DNA of 64,000 bases from assembly GCF_007859325.1 (NCBI RefSeq), contig NZ_VOHK01000009.1, positions 1 through 64,000 on the forward strand. The letters run 5' to 3'. The DNA comes from Luteimonas marina (GTDB lineage Bacteria; Pseudomonadota; Gammaproteobacteria; Xanthomonadales; Xanthomonadaceae). A program made the translations under genes and the position numbers. This document shows positions 7,703 through 20,850 of this stretch, one piece after another (positions within the stretch are counted from its first letter, which is position 1; each line of letters starts with the position of its first letter). Below the pieces are notes generated by a model. The model was given only the letters and a program-made list of their open reading frames with translations, did not search any database and had not been told where the DNA came from.

Positions 7703-8698
7703 TCAACGCCCCCACAACCCCCGTATCGCCGCAATCCCCTGCGCGCCGTGGCTGCGCGCTTCGGCGATGTCGTCCGGGCCCAGCCCGCCGATGGCGTAGA
7801 TCGGCAGCGACGCTTGTTCGCGCAGGGCCTCGAACCGCGCCCAGCCGATGCCGCCGTGGTCGGGATGGGTCGGCGTGGGATGCACGGGGCCGACGATGGC
7901 GAAGTCGCAGCCCAGGGCCTGGGCGAGCCGCAGTTCGTCGGCGTCGTGGCAGGATGCCGACAGGAGAGCGTCGGCTGGCACCGGCCGCTGGCGCTGTTTG
8001 CGCAGTTGCGCGGCGGGCAGGTGCAGGCCGAGGCCGAATTCACAGGCAAGTCCGGCGTCGCCGTTCACCAGCAGCTGGACGCCGGCGGCGTCGCAGCTCA
8101 GGGCGGCGTTGGACAGCAGGTGGTGCCGGCGGGCGCGGTCGATGCCGGGCATGCGGAACTGCACGCGGCGCACGCCGCGGGCGAGCGCGGCTTCGAGCGA
8201 GGCCAGCCATTCGCCGTCGTCCCCGCCGGGGGGCGGTGTGACCAGGCAGTGATCGGGCTGCAGCAGGGCGGCGACCACGGGGAGATCGGGCGCGGGCATG
8301 TCGTAGCGGGCGAGCTTGTCGGGCTGCACCCACGCCAGGGCCTGCCCTTCGTAGCCCTTCGGCGTGCCGCGCCAGGCCTGGATGCGGCGCACGTCCAGAC
8401 GCAGGCGGCGGCGCGGGGTCAGGTGCGGGACGACCATCACCGGCGCGCCGACGTCGACCTCGATGCCCAGTTCCTCGTCCAGTTCGCGCGCCAGCGCGGC
8501 TTCGGGGGTCTCGCCGGGTTCGACCTTGCCGCCGGGGAATTCCCACAGGCCCGCCAGCTCGCTGCCCTCGGTGCGCCGGGCCAGCAGCACGCGGCCGCGC
8601 GCGTCGACGATGACGCCGGCGACGACGTGGGTGGGTTTGCGCTCCTCCCCCCGCGAATGCGGGGGGAGGCCGGGAGGGGGGGATGTGGAGTCAGTCAT
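7703..8698 (-). CDS. Nudix hydrolase fused to a thiamine-phosphate-synthase-like domain
   Basis: 331 residues. The N-terminal half is a MutT-type Nudix domain: HVVAGVIVDARGRVLLARR, then the Nudix box from about residue 56 to 78 (GGKVEPGE, RELDEELGI). It probably hydrolyses oxidised dGTP. The C-terminal half resembles ThiE/TenI (VNGDAGLACEFGLGLHL; IVGPVHPTPTHPD; IYAIGGLGPDDI), an architecture known from Pseudomonas and Xanthomonas MutT proteins next to secA. Residues 4-19 (STSPPPGLPPHSRGEE) are translated from an inserted family C palindrome; homologues go almost directly from MTD to HVVAG. Whether translation starts at this ATG or, after the repeat, at another codon is not settled. The same-strand gene upstream is secA. 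Confidence 0.88.
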   Translation of the reverse strand: MTDSTSPPPGLPPHSRGEERKPTHVVAGVIVDARGRVLLARRTEGSELAGLWEFPGGKVEPGETPEAALARELDEELGIEVDVGAPVMVVPHLTPRRRLRLDVRRIQAWRGTPKGYEGQALAWVQPDKLARYDMPAPDLPVVAALLQPDHCLVTPPPGGDDGEWLASLEAALARGVRRVQFRMPGIDRARRHHLLSNAALSCDAAGVQLLVNGDAGLACEFGLGLHLPAAQLRKQRQRPVPADALLSASCHDADELRLAQALGCDFAIVGPVHPTPTHPDHGGIGWARFEALREQASLPIYAIGGLGPDDIAEARSHGAQGIAAIRGLWGR

Positions 8699-8758
8699 CG
8701 CGACATCTGCGCGGGCCCCCACCCCAACCCTCCCCCGCTTTGCGGGGGAGGGAGTCAT
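8650..8758. repeat. Two family C palindromes, one inside the Nudix gene
   Basis: One hairpin (CCTCCCCCCGCGAATGCGGG, then GGGAGGC, about 8644-8672) lies within the first codons of the Nudix gene. A second (CCCTCCCCCGC..GCGGGGGAGGG, about 8727-8752) lies between it and the secA stop. Confidence 0.75.
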
Positions 8759-8763
8759 TCTTT

Positions 8764-11493
<2,730 letters not shown>

Positions 11494-11550
11494 GGGTTTA
11501 CCGGAAGCTGTGACGGGGGCCAGGCGGCGCCGGATGGGCGCGCCGGCAAT

Positions 11551-11578
11551 GAAAAAAGGGCGCAGTGGCGCCCTTTTC
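11551..11578 (-). terminator. Rho-independent terminator after the M23 peptidase gene
   Basis: On the minus strand GAAAAGGGCGCC-ACTG-CGCCCTTTTTTC forms a GC-rich stem with a short loop, followed by six Ts. It lies 270 nt after the M23 stop and 58 nt before the secA start. On the plus strand the same stem is followed by only four Ts. Confidence 0.75.
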
Positions 11579-11659
11579 GATGGCAACGCGCATTGTACCG
11601 TGGTGGCGCCGGGGGGCGTTTGCAAGGGTTCGGGATGTGCCCTGCCTCCGCTTTTGGCT

Positions 11660-11850
11660 CCTCCCCCCGCTGCGCGGGGGGAGGCTGGGAGGGGGGTGCG
11701 TCTGGAGCCCTGATGCATCAGGGCTGGCGAACTTACCCCCACCCCAACCCGCCCGGCTCGGCGCAGCGCGCCGAGCGTTCGGCCAACCCGCGCGGCAGTG
11801 CCGCGCAAACGGGTTCGCCTCCCCCCCCGCTTCGCGGGGGAGGGAGCTTT
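11660..11850. repeat. Family C repeat split by unrelated sequence
   Basis: Right-type arm CCCCCCGCTGCGCGGGGGGA at about 11663-11682 and a second segment CCCCCACCCCAACCCGCCC at 11738. The latter is interrupted by CGGCTCGGCGCAGCGCGCCG and related palindromic sequence (about 11755-11812), then resumes at CTCCCCCCCCGCTTCGCGGG. The element ends exactly at the M23 stop codon. Confidence 0.65.
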
Positions 11851-12757
11851 ACATGCGCTTGCCGATCTCGCCGAGGAACTTGCGCGGGTTGTGGACGCGC
11901 CCGTTCTCCCAGACTTCCAGGTGCACATGCGCACCGGTGGAGCGCCCGGTCGAGCCGGCCTTGGCGATCTCCTGGCCCACGCGCACCAGGTCGCCGACCT
12001 TCACGGTGTTGCGCGAGTTGTGCGCGTAGCGGGTCACGAAGCCGTTGCCGTGGTCGACCTCGACCACGTTGCCGTAGCCGCTGCGCACGCCGGAGTAGCT
12101 GACCACGCCGTCGGCGACGGTCATGACCGGGTCGCCGGTCCTGGCGTCAAAATCGATGCCCTTGTGGAACTGGCTGCCGCCGCCGAAGGGGTCGGCGCGG
12201 CCGCCATAGCCGGAGGTGATGTAGCCGTTGGCGACCGGCGAGCGCGAGGGCATCGCGTTGCGCTCCAGCTCCTGGTCGAACAGCAGCGCCTCGAGCACCG
12301 ACAGCTGGCGACCGGCGCTGCCGAACTGCGCGTCGACGCCGTCGAGGCCATCGACCAGCTGCCGCGCGGGCATGTCCTGGCTGGGTTCGGCGCCGCCGAC
12401 GCCCACGGGCTTGTCGAAATCGAACTCGCCGTCGCCGAGCTTGGCGATCCGGGTCAGGCGGTCGCCGAGCGCGTTGAGGCGGTTGGCCTGCGCCTGCAGC
12501 TCGCCCAGGCGCGCGGCCAGCGCGTTGACCTCGCGCTGCGCCTCGCGGCGGGTGGAGTCGAGCGCCTGCTCCTGGCTGGCGACCTGCTGCTGCAGCTGCG
12601 ACACGCCGCCGGCGTTCAGCGCGCCGCCCAGGATGATGCCGGCCCCCACGAGCACGATGGCCGCGGACACGGGCTTGCCGAGCAGCCGGCCCTGCAGGCG
12701 CTGGCCGAGCGAGTGGAGCGTCGACAACGCCTGCACGTGGATACTGTGTAAAGTCAT
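11849..12757 (-). CDS. Membrane-anchored M23-family metallopeptidase
   Basis: 302 residues: a cytoplasmic start, one membrane segment (about 31-51, [16 protein letters not shown]), a periplasmic coiled coil (about 52-95, [20 protein letters not shown]) and a C-terminal LytM/peptidase M23 domain with the zinc ligands HxxxD (FHKGIDFD) and HxH (GAHVHLEV), plus YAHNS. The catalytic set looks complete, so it is a probable peptidoglycan DD-endopeptidase acting in the periplasm. The gene family sits between dciA and secA throughout Xanthomonas relatives. The ATG chosen is only 7 nt from the divergent dciA start, so its promoter must lie inside dciA, or the true start is further in. Confidence 0.92.
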   Translation of the reverse strand: MTLHSIHVQALSTLHSLGQRLQGRLLGKPVSAAIVLVGAGIILGGALNAGGVSQLQQQVASQEQALDSTRREAQREVNALAARLGELQAQANRLNALGDRLTRIAKLGDGEFDFDKPVGVGGAEPSQDMPARQLVDGLDGVDAQFGSAGRQLSVLEALLFDQELERNAMPSRSPVANGYITSGYGGRADPFGGGSQFHKGIDFDARTGDPVMTVADGVVSYSGVRSGYGNVVEVDHGNGFVTRYAHNSRNTVKVGDLVRVGQEIAKAGSTGRSTGAHVHLEVWENGRVHNPRKFLGEIGKRM

Positions 12758-12764
12758 GATTGTG

Positions 12765-13262
12765 ATGTCTGATTCCCTGCCACGGCGGTCCAGTTCGCCA
12801 AAGGTGCCGGCCGGTGCGGAACGGTCCGCGACCATGCAATCGGCGCTCGATGCACTGCTTTCCGGTACCGCCCGCGATCCGGTGCGCCATGCCCTCGGGC
12901 TCGACGCGCTGGACCGGCAATTGCGTCCTCTCCTGCCCCCGCAGCTGGCCGCGCATGCGCGGCTGGCCAATGTTGCCGATGGCAGGCTCGTCTTCCTCGT
13001 CGATTCCCCCATCTGGCATGCCAGGTTGCGCCTGGCCGCCAGCGAACTGCTCGACGCTGCCCGGTCCCTCGGGCTGGAAGTCCGCGAACTCGCCATCAAG
13101 ACGACCTCGCAACCGCTGCGGCCTCCCGTGCAGACCCCTGCTCGGGCACCGGCGCCCGCTGCGGGCGCTGGCCGGTCGACGGCGGCGGAAGAGGCCTTCC
13201 GCGCGGCCCTGGCCGCCCTGTCGGACCCCGCACCGGGCGGGAAGGCCGAAGGCGAACGCTGA
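12765..13262 (+). CDS. dciA: DUF721 / DciA-like replicative helicase loader
   Basis: 165 residues. The DUF721 core DPVRHALGLDALDRQLRPLL, then LAAHARLANVADGRLVFLVDSPIWHARLRL, is at about residues 38-110; a Pro/Ala-rich linker and a short C-terminal helix follow. DciA is the ancestral bacterial protein that loads DnaB when DnaC is absent. An upstream in-frame ATG at 12756 (MIVMSDS) would overlap the divergent M23 start, and a downstream ATG at 12834 is also possible. Family assignment is good; the exact start is uncertain. Confidence 0.85.
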   Translation: MSDSLPRRSSSPKVPAGAERSATMQSALDALLSGTARDPVRHALGLDALDRQLRPLLPPQLAAHARLANVADGRLVFLVDSPIWHARLRLAASELLDAARSLGLEVRELAIKTTSQPLRPPVQTPARAPAPAAGAGRSTAAEEAFRAALAALSDPAPGGKAEGER

Positions 13263-13482
13263 GCAACCGGCATCCGGCAGGCGGTTCCCGGCGTCCTGCC
13301 GGCCCACGCGGACAGGGCATGCTAGCGGCCACGGATGCACCGGGCGTTAACGAAGCGCTTACCAAAGGCTCATTTTTCGTTAAGAAAACGTTATTTCTGC
13401 GCCTTCGGGGCGTGAAGCGTGAACCGGGTCAAGATTGGTTGCATCTGCAAGCGCAGGGGATGGACGCCGCCCGATCGTCGTC

Positions 13483-13750
13483 TCCACGTACCGATCGTCA
13501 TCCCCGCGCGTCGATCGTCATCCCCGCGCACCAATCGTCATCCCCGCGCACCAATCGTCATCCCCGCGAAGGCGGGGATCCAGCGTCCCGGCTATTCAAA
13601 AGCCTGAAGGGAGAACTGTCATTTCGAGCGCAGCGAGAAATCCAGGCGCTTGAAAAGCAAGATTTCTCACTGCGTTCGAAATGACAAGTCCGGGCGTCCT
13701 GGAGGTTCTCCTGACGACACTGGATCCCCGCCTTCGCGGGGATGACGGCG
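13483..13750. repeat. Composite of a 20-nt tandem array, family A palindromes and a family B pair
   Basis: A 20-nt unit (ATCGTCATCCCCGCGCACCA) is repeated about four times up to a family A palindrome at 13556-13585. A family B pair follows (TCATTTCGAGCGCAGCGAGA at about 13619, inverse to 13685), then an inverted family A copy at 13719-13749. The array again lies on the GATGAC side of A. The remainder of the 544-nt gap between the convergent dciA and lpxC genes (13263-13482, 13751-13806) shows no coding signal. Confidence 0.8.
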
Positions 13751-13806
13751 TCTTTGGGCTTTGGCGGGCGGCCGGGCGGCCCCCTTTTGGGGCGCCCCAG
13801 GGGCGC

Positions 13807-14715
13807 TCAGGCAGTCAGGGGCTGGCCGTAGGCGACCGGCGGGGTCGCGGCCTCGGGGTAGGAGACTTCTTCCCAGGCGGCGCGGTCGGCCAGCAGCGCG
13901 CGCACGAGCTTGTTGTTCAGGGCGTGGCCGGACTTGTAGCCCTCGAACGCGCCGAGGATGGCATGGCCGGCGAGGTACAGGTCGCCGACCGCGTCGAGGA
14001 TCTTGTGGCGCACGAACTCGTCGGCATAGCGCAGGCCGTCGTCGTTGAGCACGCGGAATTCGTCGAGCACGATCGCGTTGTCCATCGAGCCGCCGAGGCC
14101 GAGGTTGCGCTCGCGCATGTATTCGAGGTCGCGCATGAAGCCGAAGGTGCGGGCGCGGCTGACCTCGCGGATGTAATTCTCGGTGGAGAACTCGATCTCG
14201 GCGCGCGACTGCGACTTGGGAATGGCCGGATGGTCGAAATCGACCGTGAAACCGAGGCGGAAGCCGTCGTGGGGCTCGAAGCGGGCGATCTTGTCGCCCT
14301 CGCGCACCTCGACCGGGCGCTTGACCCGGATGAAGCGCTTGGGCGCGTCCTGTTCGACGATGCCGGCCGACTGCAGCAGGAACACGAACGGGCCCGACGA
14401 GCCGTCCATGATCGGCACTTCGGCCGCGGACAGCTCCACGAAGAGGTTGTCGATGCCCAGGCCAGCCAGCGCCGACATCAGGTGTTCGACCGTCTGCACC
14501 TTGGCGCCGTCGCAGGACAGGCCGGTGCAGAGCGTGGTTTCGGACACCAGTTCGCCGGACGCGGGGATCTCGACCGCGGGGTCGAGGTCGACGCGGCGGA
14601 ACACGATGCCGGTGTCGGGGGCGGCCGGGCGCAGGGTCAGGAACACCTTCTCGCCGCTGTGCAGGCCGACGCCGGTGGCGCGGATCACGTTCTTGATGGT
14701 GCGTTGCTGCGGCAT
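13807..14715 (-). CDS. lpxC: UDP-3-O-acyl-N-acetylglucosamine deacetylase
   Basis: 302 residues, matching the family length. A zinc enzyme that commits the cell to lipid A synthesis. Zinc ligands: H78 in [10 protein letters not shown], and H and D in [37 protein letters not shown] is the standard N-terminus; the longer upstream frame is repeat DNA and promoter region. It follows ftsZ on the same strand after 329 nt containing a family C repeat and a candidate promoter, so it can be expressed independently of the division cluster. LpxC level is controlled by proteolysis in many gammaproteobacteria; nothing here shows whether that applies. Confidence 0.97.
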   Translation of the reverse strand: MPQQRTIKNVIRATGVGLHSGEKVFLTLRPAAPDTGIVFRRVDLDPAVEIPASGELVSETTLCTGLSCDGAKVQTVEHLMSALAGLGIDNLFVELSAAEVPIMDGSSGPFVFLLQSAGIVEQDAPKRFIRVKRPVEVREGDKIARFEPHDGFRLGFTVDFDHPAIPKSQSRAEIEFSTENYIREVSRARTFGFMRDLEYMRERNLGLGGSMDNAIVLDEFRVLNDDGLRYADEFVRHKILDAVGDLYLAGHAILGAFEGYKSGHALNNKLVRALLADRAAWEEVSYPEAATPPVAYGQPLTA

Positions 14716-14769
14716 CTGGGGGGCGGCCTGGGAGTCCGGAAGGGTCCCGAAATCGGGGCAACGGCGCAG

Positions 14770-14775
14770 ATTATC
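14770..14775 (-). promoter_or_regulatory. Candidate -10 box of lpxC
   Basis: GATAAT on the minus strand, 54 nt before the lpxC ATG, would give a leader of about 45-48 nt. No good TTGACA lies at the right distance (TTCGTT at 18 nt is the nearest), so the call rests on the -10 box and position. Confidence 0.4.
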
Positions 14776-14885
14776 ACCCTGCGCGCTGAACTGAACGAAA
14801 GCGGGAAGCGCGATGGTTTGTTCCGAAAAGCCACCGGGGCCGGCACTGGCCCCGGTGGTGGAATCGGACATGGACTTCTTTTTTG

Positions 14886-15030
14886 CCCCTCCCCCCGCTT
14901 GCGGGGCATTGCGCCCTTCACGGGTGGAAGGCTGGGATGGGGGCAACGCTGTGCACTCACCCCCACCCTGACCCTCCCCCGCACGCGGGGGTGGGGACTT
15001 TTCAGCGCCTTCCCTCCGCAAGCGGAGGAA
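14886..15030. repeat. Family C repeats in the ftsZ-lpxC gap
   Basis: Several arms are visible: CCTCCCCCCGCTTGCGGGGC at about 14887, GGAAGGCTGGGATGGGGGC at about 14926, CCCCCACCCTGACCCTCCCC at about 14961, and GCGCCTTCCCTCCGCAAGCG at about 15004. They look like two overlapping elements. The last hairpin lies right after the ftsZ stop and could slow transcription. Confidence 0.7.
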
Positions 15031-15044
15031 GGCGCTTCCGGGCC

Positions 15045-16292
15045 TCAGTCGGCCTGGCGGCGCAGGAACGCGGGGATGTCGAGGTAGCTGGCGTCCTTGC
15101 CGAAGTCGGCGACTTCCGGCGTCGATGCGGCGATGGTCGATTCGGCGCCGGCAGTCCGGCCGCGCAGGCCCGCGGCGATGTTGCTGCCCGGGTTGTACGG
15201 CTCGGTGACGTCGTCGATCAGCATGCCGGTGGTGCCGTCGCGCTTGCCGGTGTTGATCAGCTGCACGTGCGGGCGACGCGCCGACTCGAACTGGCCACTG
15301 TCGCTGCCCCGGGTGGTGCCGCGCGCCGCGGCCCGGTTGAGGCCGGTGGCGACCACGGTCACGCGCACGTCGTCCTGCATGTCCGGGTCGAGCACGGTGC
15401 CGATGACGATGGTCGCGTCCTCGCTGGCGAAGTTCTCGACCGTGCGGCCGACTTCGTCGAACTCGGACATGGTGAAGTCCGGGCCGGCGGTGATGTTGAC
15501 CAGGATGCCGTTGGCGCCGGCGAGGTTGACGTCGTCGAGCAGCGGGTTCTGGATCGCCGCCTCGGCCGCGGCCTGCGCGCGGTCGTCGCCGCGGGCGTGG
15601 CCGGTGCCCATCATCGCCAGGCCCATCTCGGACATGACGGTGCGCACGTCGGCGAAGTCGACGTTGATCAGGCCCGGACGCACGATCAGGTCGGCGATGC
15701 CCTGCACCGCGCCGAGCAGCACGTCGTTGGCGGCGCGGAAGGCCTGGATCATCGTGGCGTTGCGACCAAGCACGGTGATCAGCTTCTCGTTCGGGATCGT
15801 GATCAGCGAGTCACAGTGCGAGGACAGGTCCTCGATGCCCTTGAGCGCGACCTGCATGCGGCGGCGGCCCTCGAACGGGAACGGCTTGGTGACGACGGCG
15901 ACGGTGAGGATGCCCATCTCCTTCGCCAGCTGCGCGACCACCGGCGCGGCGCCGGTGCCGGTGCCGCCGCCCATGCCGGCGGTGATGAACACCATGTCGG
16001 CGCCCTGCAGCGCGTCCATGATGATCTCGCGATCCTCGAGCGCGGCCTGGCGGCCGACTTCCGGGTTGGCGCCGGCGCCCAGGCCCTTGGTGACGTTGGT
16101 GCCGAGCTGCAGCTGCAGCTTCGCGCCGCAGTTCTTGATCGCCTGCGAATCGGTGTTGGCGGTGATGAATTCCACGCCGTCGACGCTGCTGCCGACCATG
16201 TGCGCGACCGCGTTGCCGCCGCCGCCGCCCACGCCGATGACCTTGATGACGGCGTTGGGCGCCATCTTTTCCACGAGTTCGAAATGTGCCAT
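15045..16292 (-). CDS. ftsZ: Cell division tubulin FtsZ
   Basis: 415 residues. GTP-binding cytoskeletal protein of the Z-ring. The tubulin signature GGGTGTG is at about residues 107-113, with [10 protein letters not shown] at the N-terminus and NxDxAD-type contacts ([11 protein letters not shown]). A variable linker of about 60 residues is followed by the conserved C-terminal peptide [13 protein letters not shown], which binds FtsA and ZipA. Ribosome site GAGAGGACAAGG. It lies 115 nt after ftsA on the same strand. Confidence 0.98.
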   Translation of the reverse strand: MAHFELVEKMAPNAVIKVIGVGGGGGNAVAHMVGSSVDGVEFITANTDSQAIKNCGAKLQLQLGTNVTKGLGAGANPEVGRQAALEDREIIMDALQGADMVFITAGMGGGTGTGAAPVVAQLAKEMGILTVAVVTKPFPFEGRRRMQVALKGIEDLSSHCDSLITIPNEKLITVLGRNATMIQAFRAANDVLLGAVQGIADLIVRPGLINVDFADVRTVMSEMGLAMMGTGHARGDDRAQAAAEAAIQNPLLDDVNLAGANGILVNITAGPDFTMSEFDEVGRTVENFASEDATIVIGTVLDPDMQDDVRVTVVATGLNRAAARGTTRGSDSGQFESARRPHVQLINTGKRDGTTGMLIDDVTEPYNPGSNIAAGLRGRTAGAESTIAASTPEVADFGKDASYLDIPAFLRRQAD

Positions 16293-16407
16293 GTCCTTGT
16301 CCTCTCTAGTCGTTAGTTATGTGTCGCTGGGTGTTGCTGCTTGCTTGCCACGCTTCGCTTTCGTCGTCGCTTCCTGATTTGCCTCGTCGTCCGGATCCGG
16401 GCGTCCA

Positions 16408-17643
16408 TCAGAATTCCCCCCGGAACCAGGTGCTGACCTTCTTGAGCAGGCTGCCCGCCTTGCCCGTCGGCAGCGACGGGCGGCGCGGGTTCTCGATCTG
16501 GCTGCCCATCAGCAGCAGGCCCACGCCAGTGGCGTGGACCGGGTTGTTGACCACTTCGCCCAGGCCGGTGACGTGCTGCGGGATGCCCACGCGCACCGGC
16601 ATCTGCAGCATTTCCTCGGCCAGCTCGACCACGCCCTCCATCTTCGCGGCGCCGCCGGTGAGCACCATGCCGGCGCGCACGTGCTGCTCGAAGCCGGAGC
16701 GGCGCAGTTCGGCCTGCACCATCTCGAAGATCTCCTCGTAGCGCGCCTGCACCGCCTGCGCCAGCGACTGCCGCGGCAGCCGCCGCGGCGGACGGTCGCC
16801 GACGCTCGGGACCTGGATCGATTCCTCGCTGGTCGCCAGCTGCGCCAGCGCGCAGGCGTAGCGGACCTTGATCTGCTCGGCCTCGGGCGTGGGCGTGCGC
16901 AGCATGTGCGCGATGTCCTCGGTGACCTTGTCGCCGGCGATCGGCAGCGAGGCGGTGTGGCAGATCGCGCCCTGCACGAACACGGCGAGGTCGGTGGTGC
17001 CGGCGCCCATGTCCACCAGCACCACGCCCAGCTCGCGCTCGTCGCCGGTCAGCACCGCGGTGCTGGAGGCGAGCGAGGACAGCACCAGGTCATCGATCGA
17101 CAGGCCGCAGCGCTGCACGCACTTGCTGATGTTGGCCGCGGCCGACTGCGCGCAGACCACCAGGTGCGCGTGCACTTCCAGGCGCACGCCGGTCATGCCG
17201 ACCGGGTTGCGGATGCCTTCCTGGGAATCGTCGAGCACGTACTCGCGCGGGATCGCGTGCAGGATGCGCTGGTCGGCCGGGATCGCCACCGCCTTGGCCG
17301 CGTCGAGCACGCGATCGAGGTCGGCCCAGGTCACCTCGCCGTCGCGGATCGGCACGATGCCGTTGGAGTTGCGGCACTGCACGTGGTTGCCGGAGATCGA
17401 CGCGTACACCGAGCGGATCTCGCAGCCGGCCATCAGCTCGGCCTCCTCGACCGCGCGCTGGATCGACTGCACGGTCGATTCGATGTCGACCACCACGCCG
17501 CGCTTGAGCCCGCGCGATTCGTGCGAGCCGATGCCGATCACCTCGATCGGATTGCCGGGCGAGTACTCGCCGACCAGCGCCACGATTTTCGAGGTGCCGA
17601 TGTCGAGGCCGACGATGAGGGCCTTGTCGCCTTTGCGGTTCAT
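16408..17643 (-). CDS. ftsA: Cell division actin-like ATPase FtsA
   Basis: 411 residues. Tethers FtsZ to the membrane. Actin-fold phosphate loops are visible (VGLDIGTSKIVALVGE, residues 11-26; VVLVDMGAGTTDLAVF), then the adenosine motif LTGGAAKMEG. The C-terminal amphipathic helix GSLLKKVSTWFRGEF is the membrane-targeting sequence. The ATG overlaps the ftsQ stop (ATGA). Confidence 0.97.
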   Translation of the reverse strand: MNRKGDKALIVGLDIGTSKIVALVGEYSPGNPIEVIGIGSHESRGLKRGVVVDIESTVQSIQRAVEEAELMAGCEIRSVYASISGNHVQCRNSNGIVPIRDGEVTWADLDRVLDAAKAVAIPADQRILHAIPREYVLDDSQEGIRNPVGMTGVRLEVHAHLVVCAQSAAANISKCVQRCGLSIDDLVLSSLASSTAVLTGDERELGVVLVDMGAGTTDLAVFVQGAICHTASLPIAGDKVTEDIAHMLRTPTPEAEQIKVRYACALAQLATSEESIQVPSVGDRPPRRLPRQSLAQAVQARYEEIFEMVQAELRRSGFEQHVRAGMVLTGGAAKMEGVVELAEEMLQMPVRVGIPQHVTGLGEVVNNPVHATGVGLLLMGSQIENPRRPSLPTGKAGSLLKKVSTWFRGEF

Positions 17644-18467
17644 GTGTGGGGGCCGTGATTCGTGATTCGTGATTCGTGATTGGGAAAACTGGGGAAGCGG
17701 GAGAACGCCAGCGCTTCGCCGCCGGGTTGTTCGATTCCCGATTCCCGATTCCCGACTCCCGGCTTCGCCCACTCGAGGGCGAAGCCATTGGTGTAGCGCA
17801 GGTCCGCGCGCCGCAGCGACTCGGGGTTGCGCGCCAGCAGCTGCGGCAGCACGCGCGCGAAGCGTTTCAGGCGCAGGCGCGCTTCCTGGCTGCCGACGAT
17901 CACTTCGATGCCGTCGTCGAGGATGAGCGACCAGCTGTCGCGGCTGTCGAGCGCCAGCTTCGCCACCGTGTGGCCGCCGGGCGCGAACATCTCGCGCGAT
18001 TCGTTGTAGAGCGCGACGACGTCCGGCGCGCGCGCGTCCGGCCCGTGCAGCAGCGGCAGGCCGACGGGCACGTCGATGCCGGCGACCGGGAACAGGCGGC
18101 CCTGTTCGGACAGCAGCCGGTCCTCGCCCCAGCGCGCGAACGGGCGGTGTTCGACCACGCGCACTTCCAGCACGTCGGGCCAGCGCTTGCGCACCTCGGC
18201 GTGTTCGACCCACGGCAGCTTCGCGACCGCGGCCTGCGCGTCGTCGAGCTTCACCGCGAAGAAGCCCGAGGCCGCGTGCGGCAGCAGCGTCTCGCGCAGG
18301 CGCGCGGTGTCGACGCGCTCCAGCCCGTCGGTCACGCGCAACGTGCGCAGCGGCCAGCGCTCGGTGCCGATCCAGCCGTTGACCAGCGCGACCACCGGCA
18401 GCACGACCAGGGCGATCGCGAGCGCCCAGGTCGCCACCTGCAGGATGCGGCGGACTGCGGCATTCAT
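17640..18467 (-). CDS. ftsQ: Cell division protein FtsQ with repeat-derived C-terminal tail
   Basis: 275 residues. Bitopic divisome scaffold: short cytoplasmic start, membrane helix (about 11-32, [18 protein letters not shown]), POTRA domain (about 38-110, [20 protein letters not shown]) and the FtsQ beta domain with [20 protein letters not shown]. The family part ends near residue 233 (GFALEWAK). The last 40 residues ([14 protein letters not shown], and [11 protein letters not shown]) are translated from family D short tandem repeats at 17653-17765, yet the frame stays open to a perfect ATGA overlap with ftsA. Its start overlaps the ddl stop in the same way. Confidence 0.93.
   Translation of the reverse strand: MNAAVRRILQVATWALAIALVVLPVVALVNGWIGTERWPLRTLRVTDGLERVDTARLRETLLPHAASGFFAVKLDDAQAAVAKLPWVEHAEVRKRWPDVLEVRVVEHRPFARWGEDRLLSEQGRLFPVAGIDVPVGLPLLHGPDARAPDVVALYNESREMFAPGGHTVAKLALDSRDSWSLILDDGIEVIVGSQEARLRLKRFARVLPQLLARNPESLRRADLRYTNGFALEWAKPGVGNRESGIEQPGGEALAFSRFPSFPNHESRITNHGPHT
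17653..17765. repeat. Family D short tandem repeats inside the 3' end of ftsQ
   Basis: GATTCGT units (GTGATTCGTGATTCGTGATT, 17655-17682) and, about 50 nt away, GATTCCC units (GATTCCCGATTCCCGATTCC, 17733-17762), in opposite sense on the coding strand. The words NRESGI / NHESRI in the protein are their translation. Similar paired units occur at 28236-28320 and, as a half copy, at 59428-59452. Confidence 0.8.
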
Positions 18468-19401
18468 ACCGTCTGCTCCAGCACCCGCCAGCACAGCCCG
18501 GCGTAGTCGATGCCCAGCTGCGCCGCGGCCTTGGGCACCAGCGAGTGGCTGGTCATGCCCGGCGCGGTGTTGACTTCGAGCAGCAGCAGTTCGCCGCTGG
18601 CGCGGTCGCGCATCAGGTCGACGCGGCCCCAGCCGGAACAGCCGGCGGCGCGGAACGCGGCCAGCGCGAGTTCGCCGATGCGCTTTTCCTCCTCGCCTTC
18701 CAGGCCGGGGCACAGGTAGCGGGTGTCTTCGGAGACGTACTTGGCGTGGTAGTCGTACCACTCGCCCTTGGGCACGATGCGGATCGATGGCAGCGCGAGC
18801 TCGCCCAGGATGCCGACGGTCAGTTCGTCGCCGTCCACCAGCGGTTCCACCAGCATCTCGCCACCGTACTCGCGCGCAACGCGCTCGGCTTCGGCGATGC
18901 CGGCCGCGTCGGCCACGCGCGCCACGCCGACGCTCGATCCTTCGCAGGAAGGCTTCACGAACACAGGCAGACCGATTTCGGCGATTGCCGCGGGCACGTC
19001 GCCATTCGGCGGCAGGCGCAGGAAGCGCGGCGTCGGCAGGTCGGCGGACTGCCACACCTGCTTGGTGCGGATCTTGTCGAGGGTCAGTGCCGCGCCGAGC
19101 ACGCCGGCGCCGGTGTACGGCACGCCCAGCGCCTGCAGCAGGCCCTGCAACACGCCGTTCTCGCCGTCGCCGCCGTGCAGGATGTTGAACACGCGATCGA
19201 CCCGGCCGGCGCGGATCGCTTCGAGCAGCGCGGGAATGCCGTCCACCGCATGCGCATCCACGCCGCGCGCGCGCAGCGCATCGAGCACGCCGCGCCCCGA
19301 GTCCAGCGACACTTCGCGCTCGCTGCTGGTGCCGCCGAGCAGCACCGCGACGCGGCCGAACACGGCCGGATCGGTGAAGCGCGGCGCAGGCACGGCGGCG
19401 C

Positions 19402-19405
<4 letters not shown>
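18464..19405 (-). CDS. ddl: D-alanine--D-alanine ligase
   Basis: 313 residues. Makes the D-Ala-D-Ala dipeptide for UDP-MurNAc-pentapeptide. ATP-grasp fold with [17 protein letters not shown] near the N-terminus, [31 protein letters not shown] and the metal-binding end [18 protein letters not shown]. The DdlB type is typical of the division cluster. Both ends overlap neighbours by ATGA (murC upstream, ftsQ downstream). Confidence 0.97.

Positions 19406-20846
<1,441 letters not shown>

Positions 20847-20850
<4 letters not shown>

Noticed and set aside
13770-13806. Terminator after lpxC (GGCGCCCC-AAAA-GGGG stem)
   Set aside because: The stem is plausible but no U-run follows, and the surroundings are repeat DNA.
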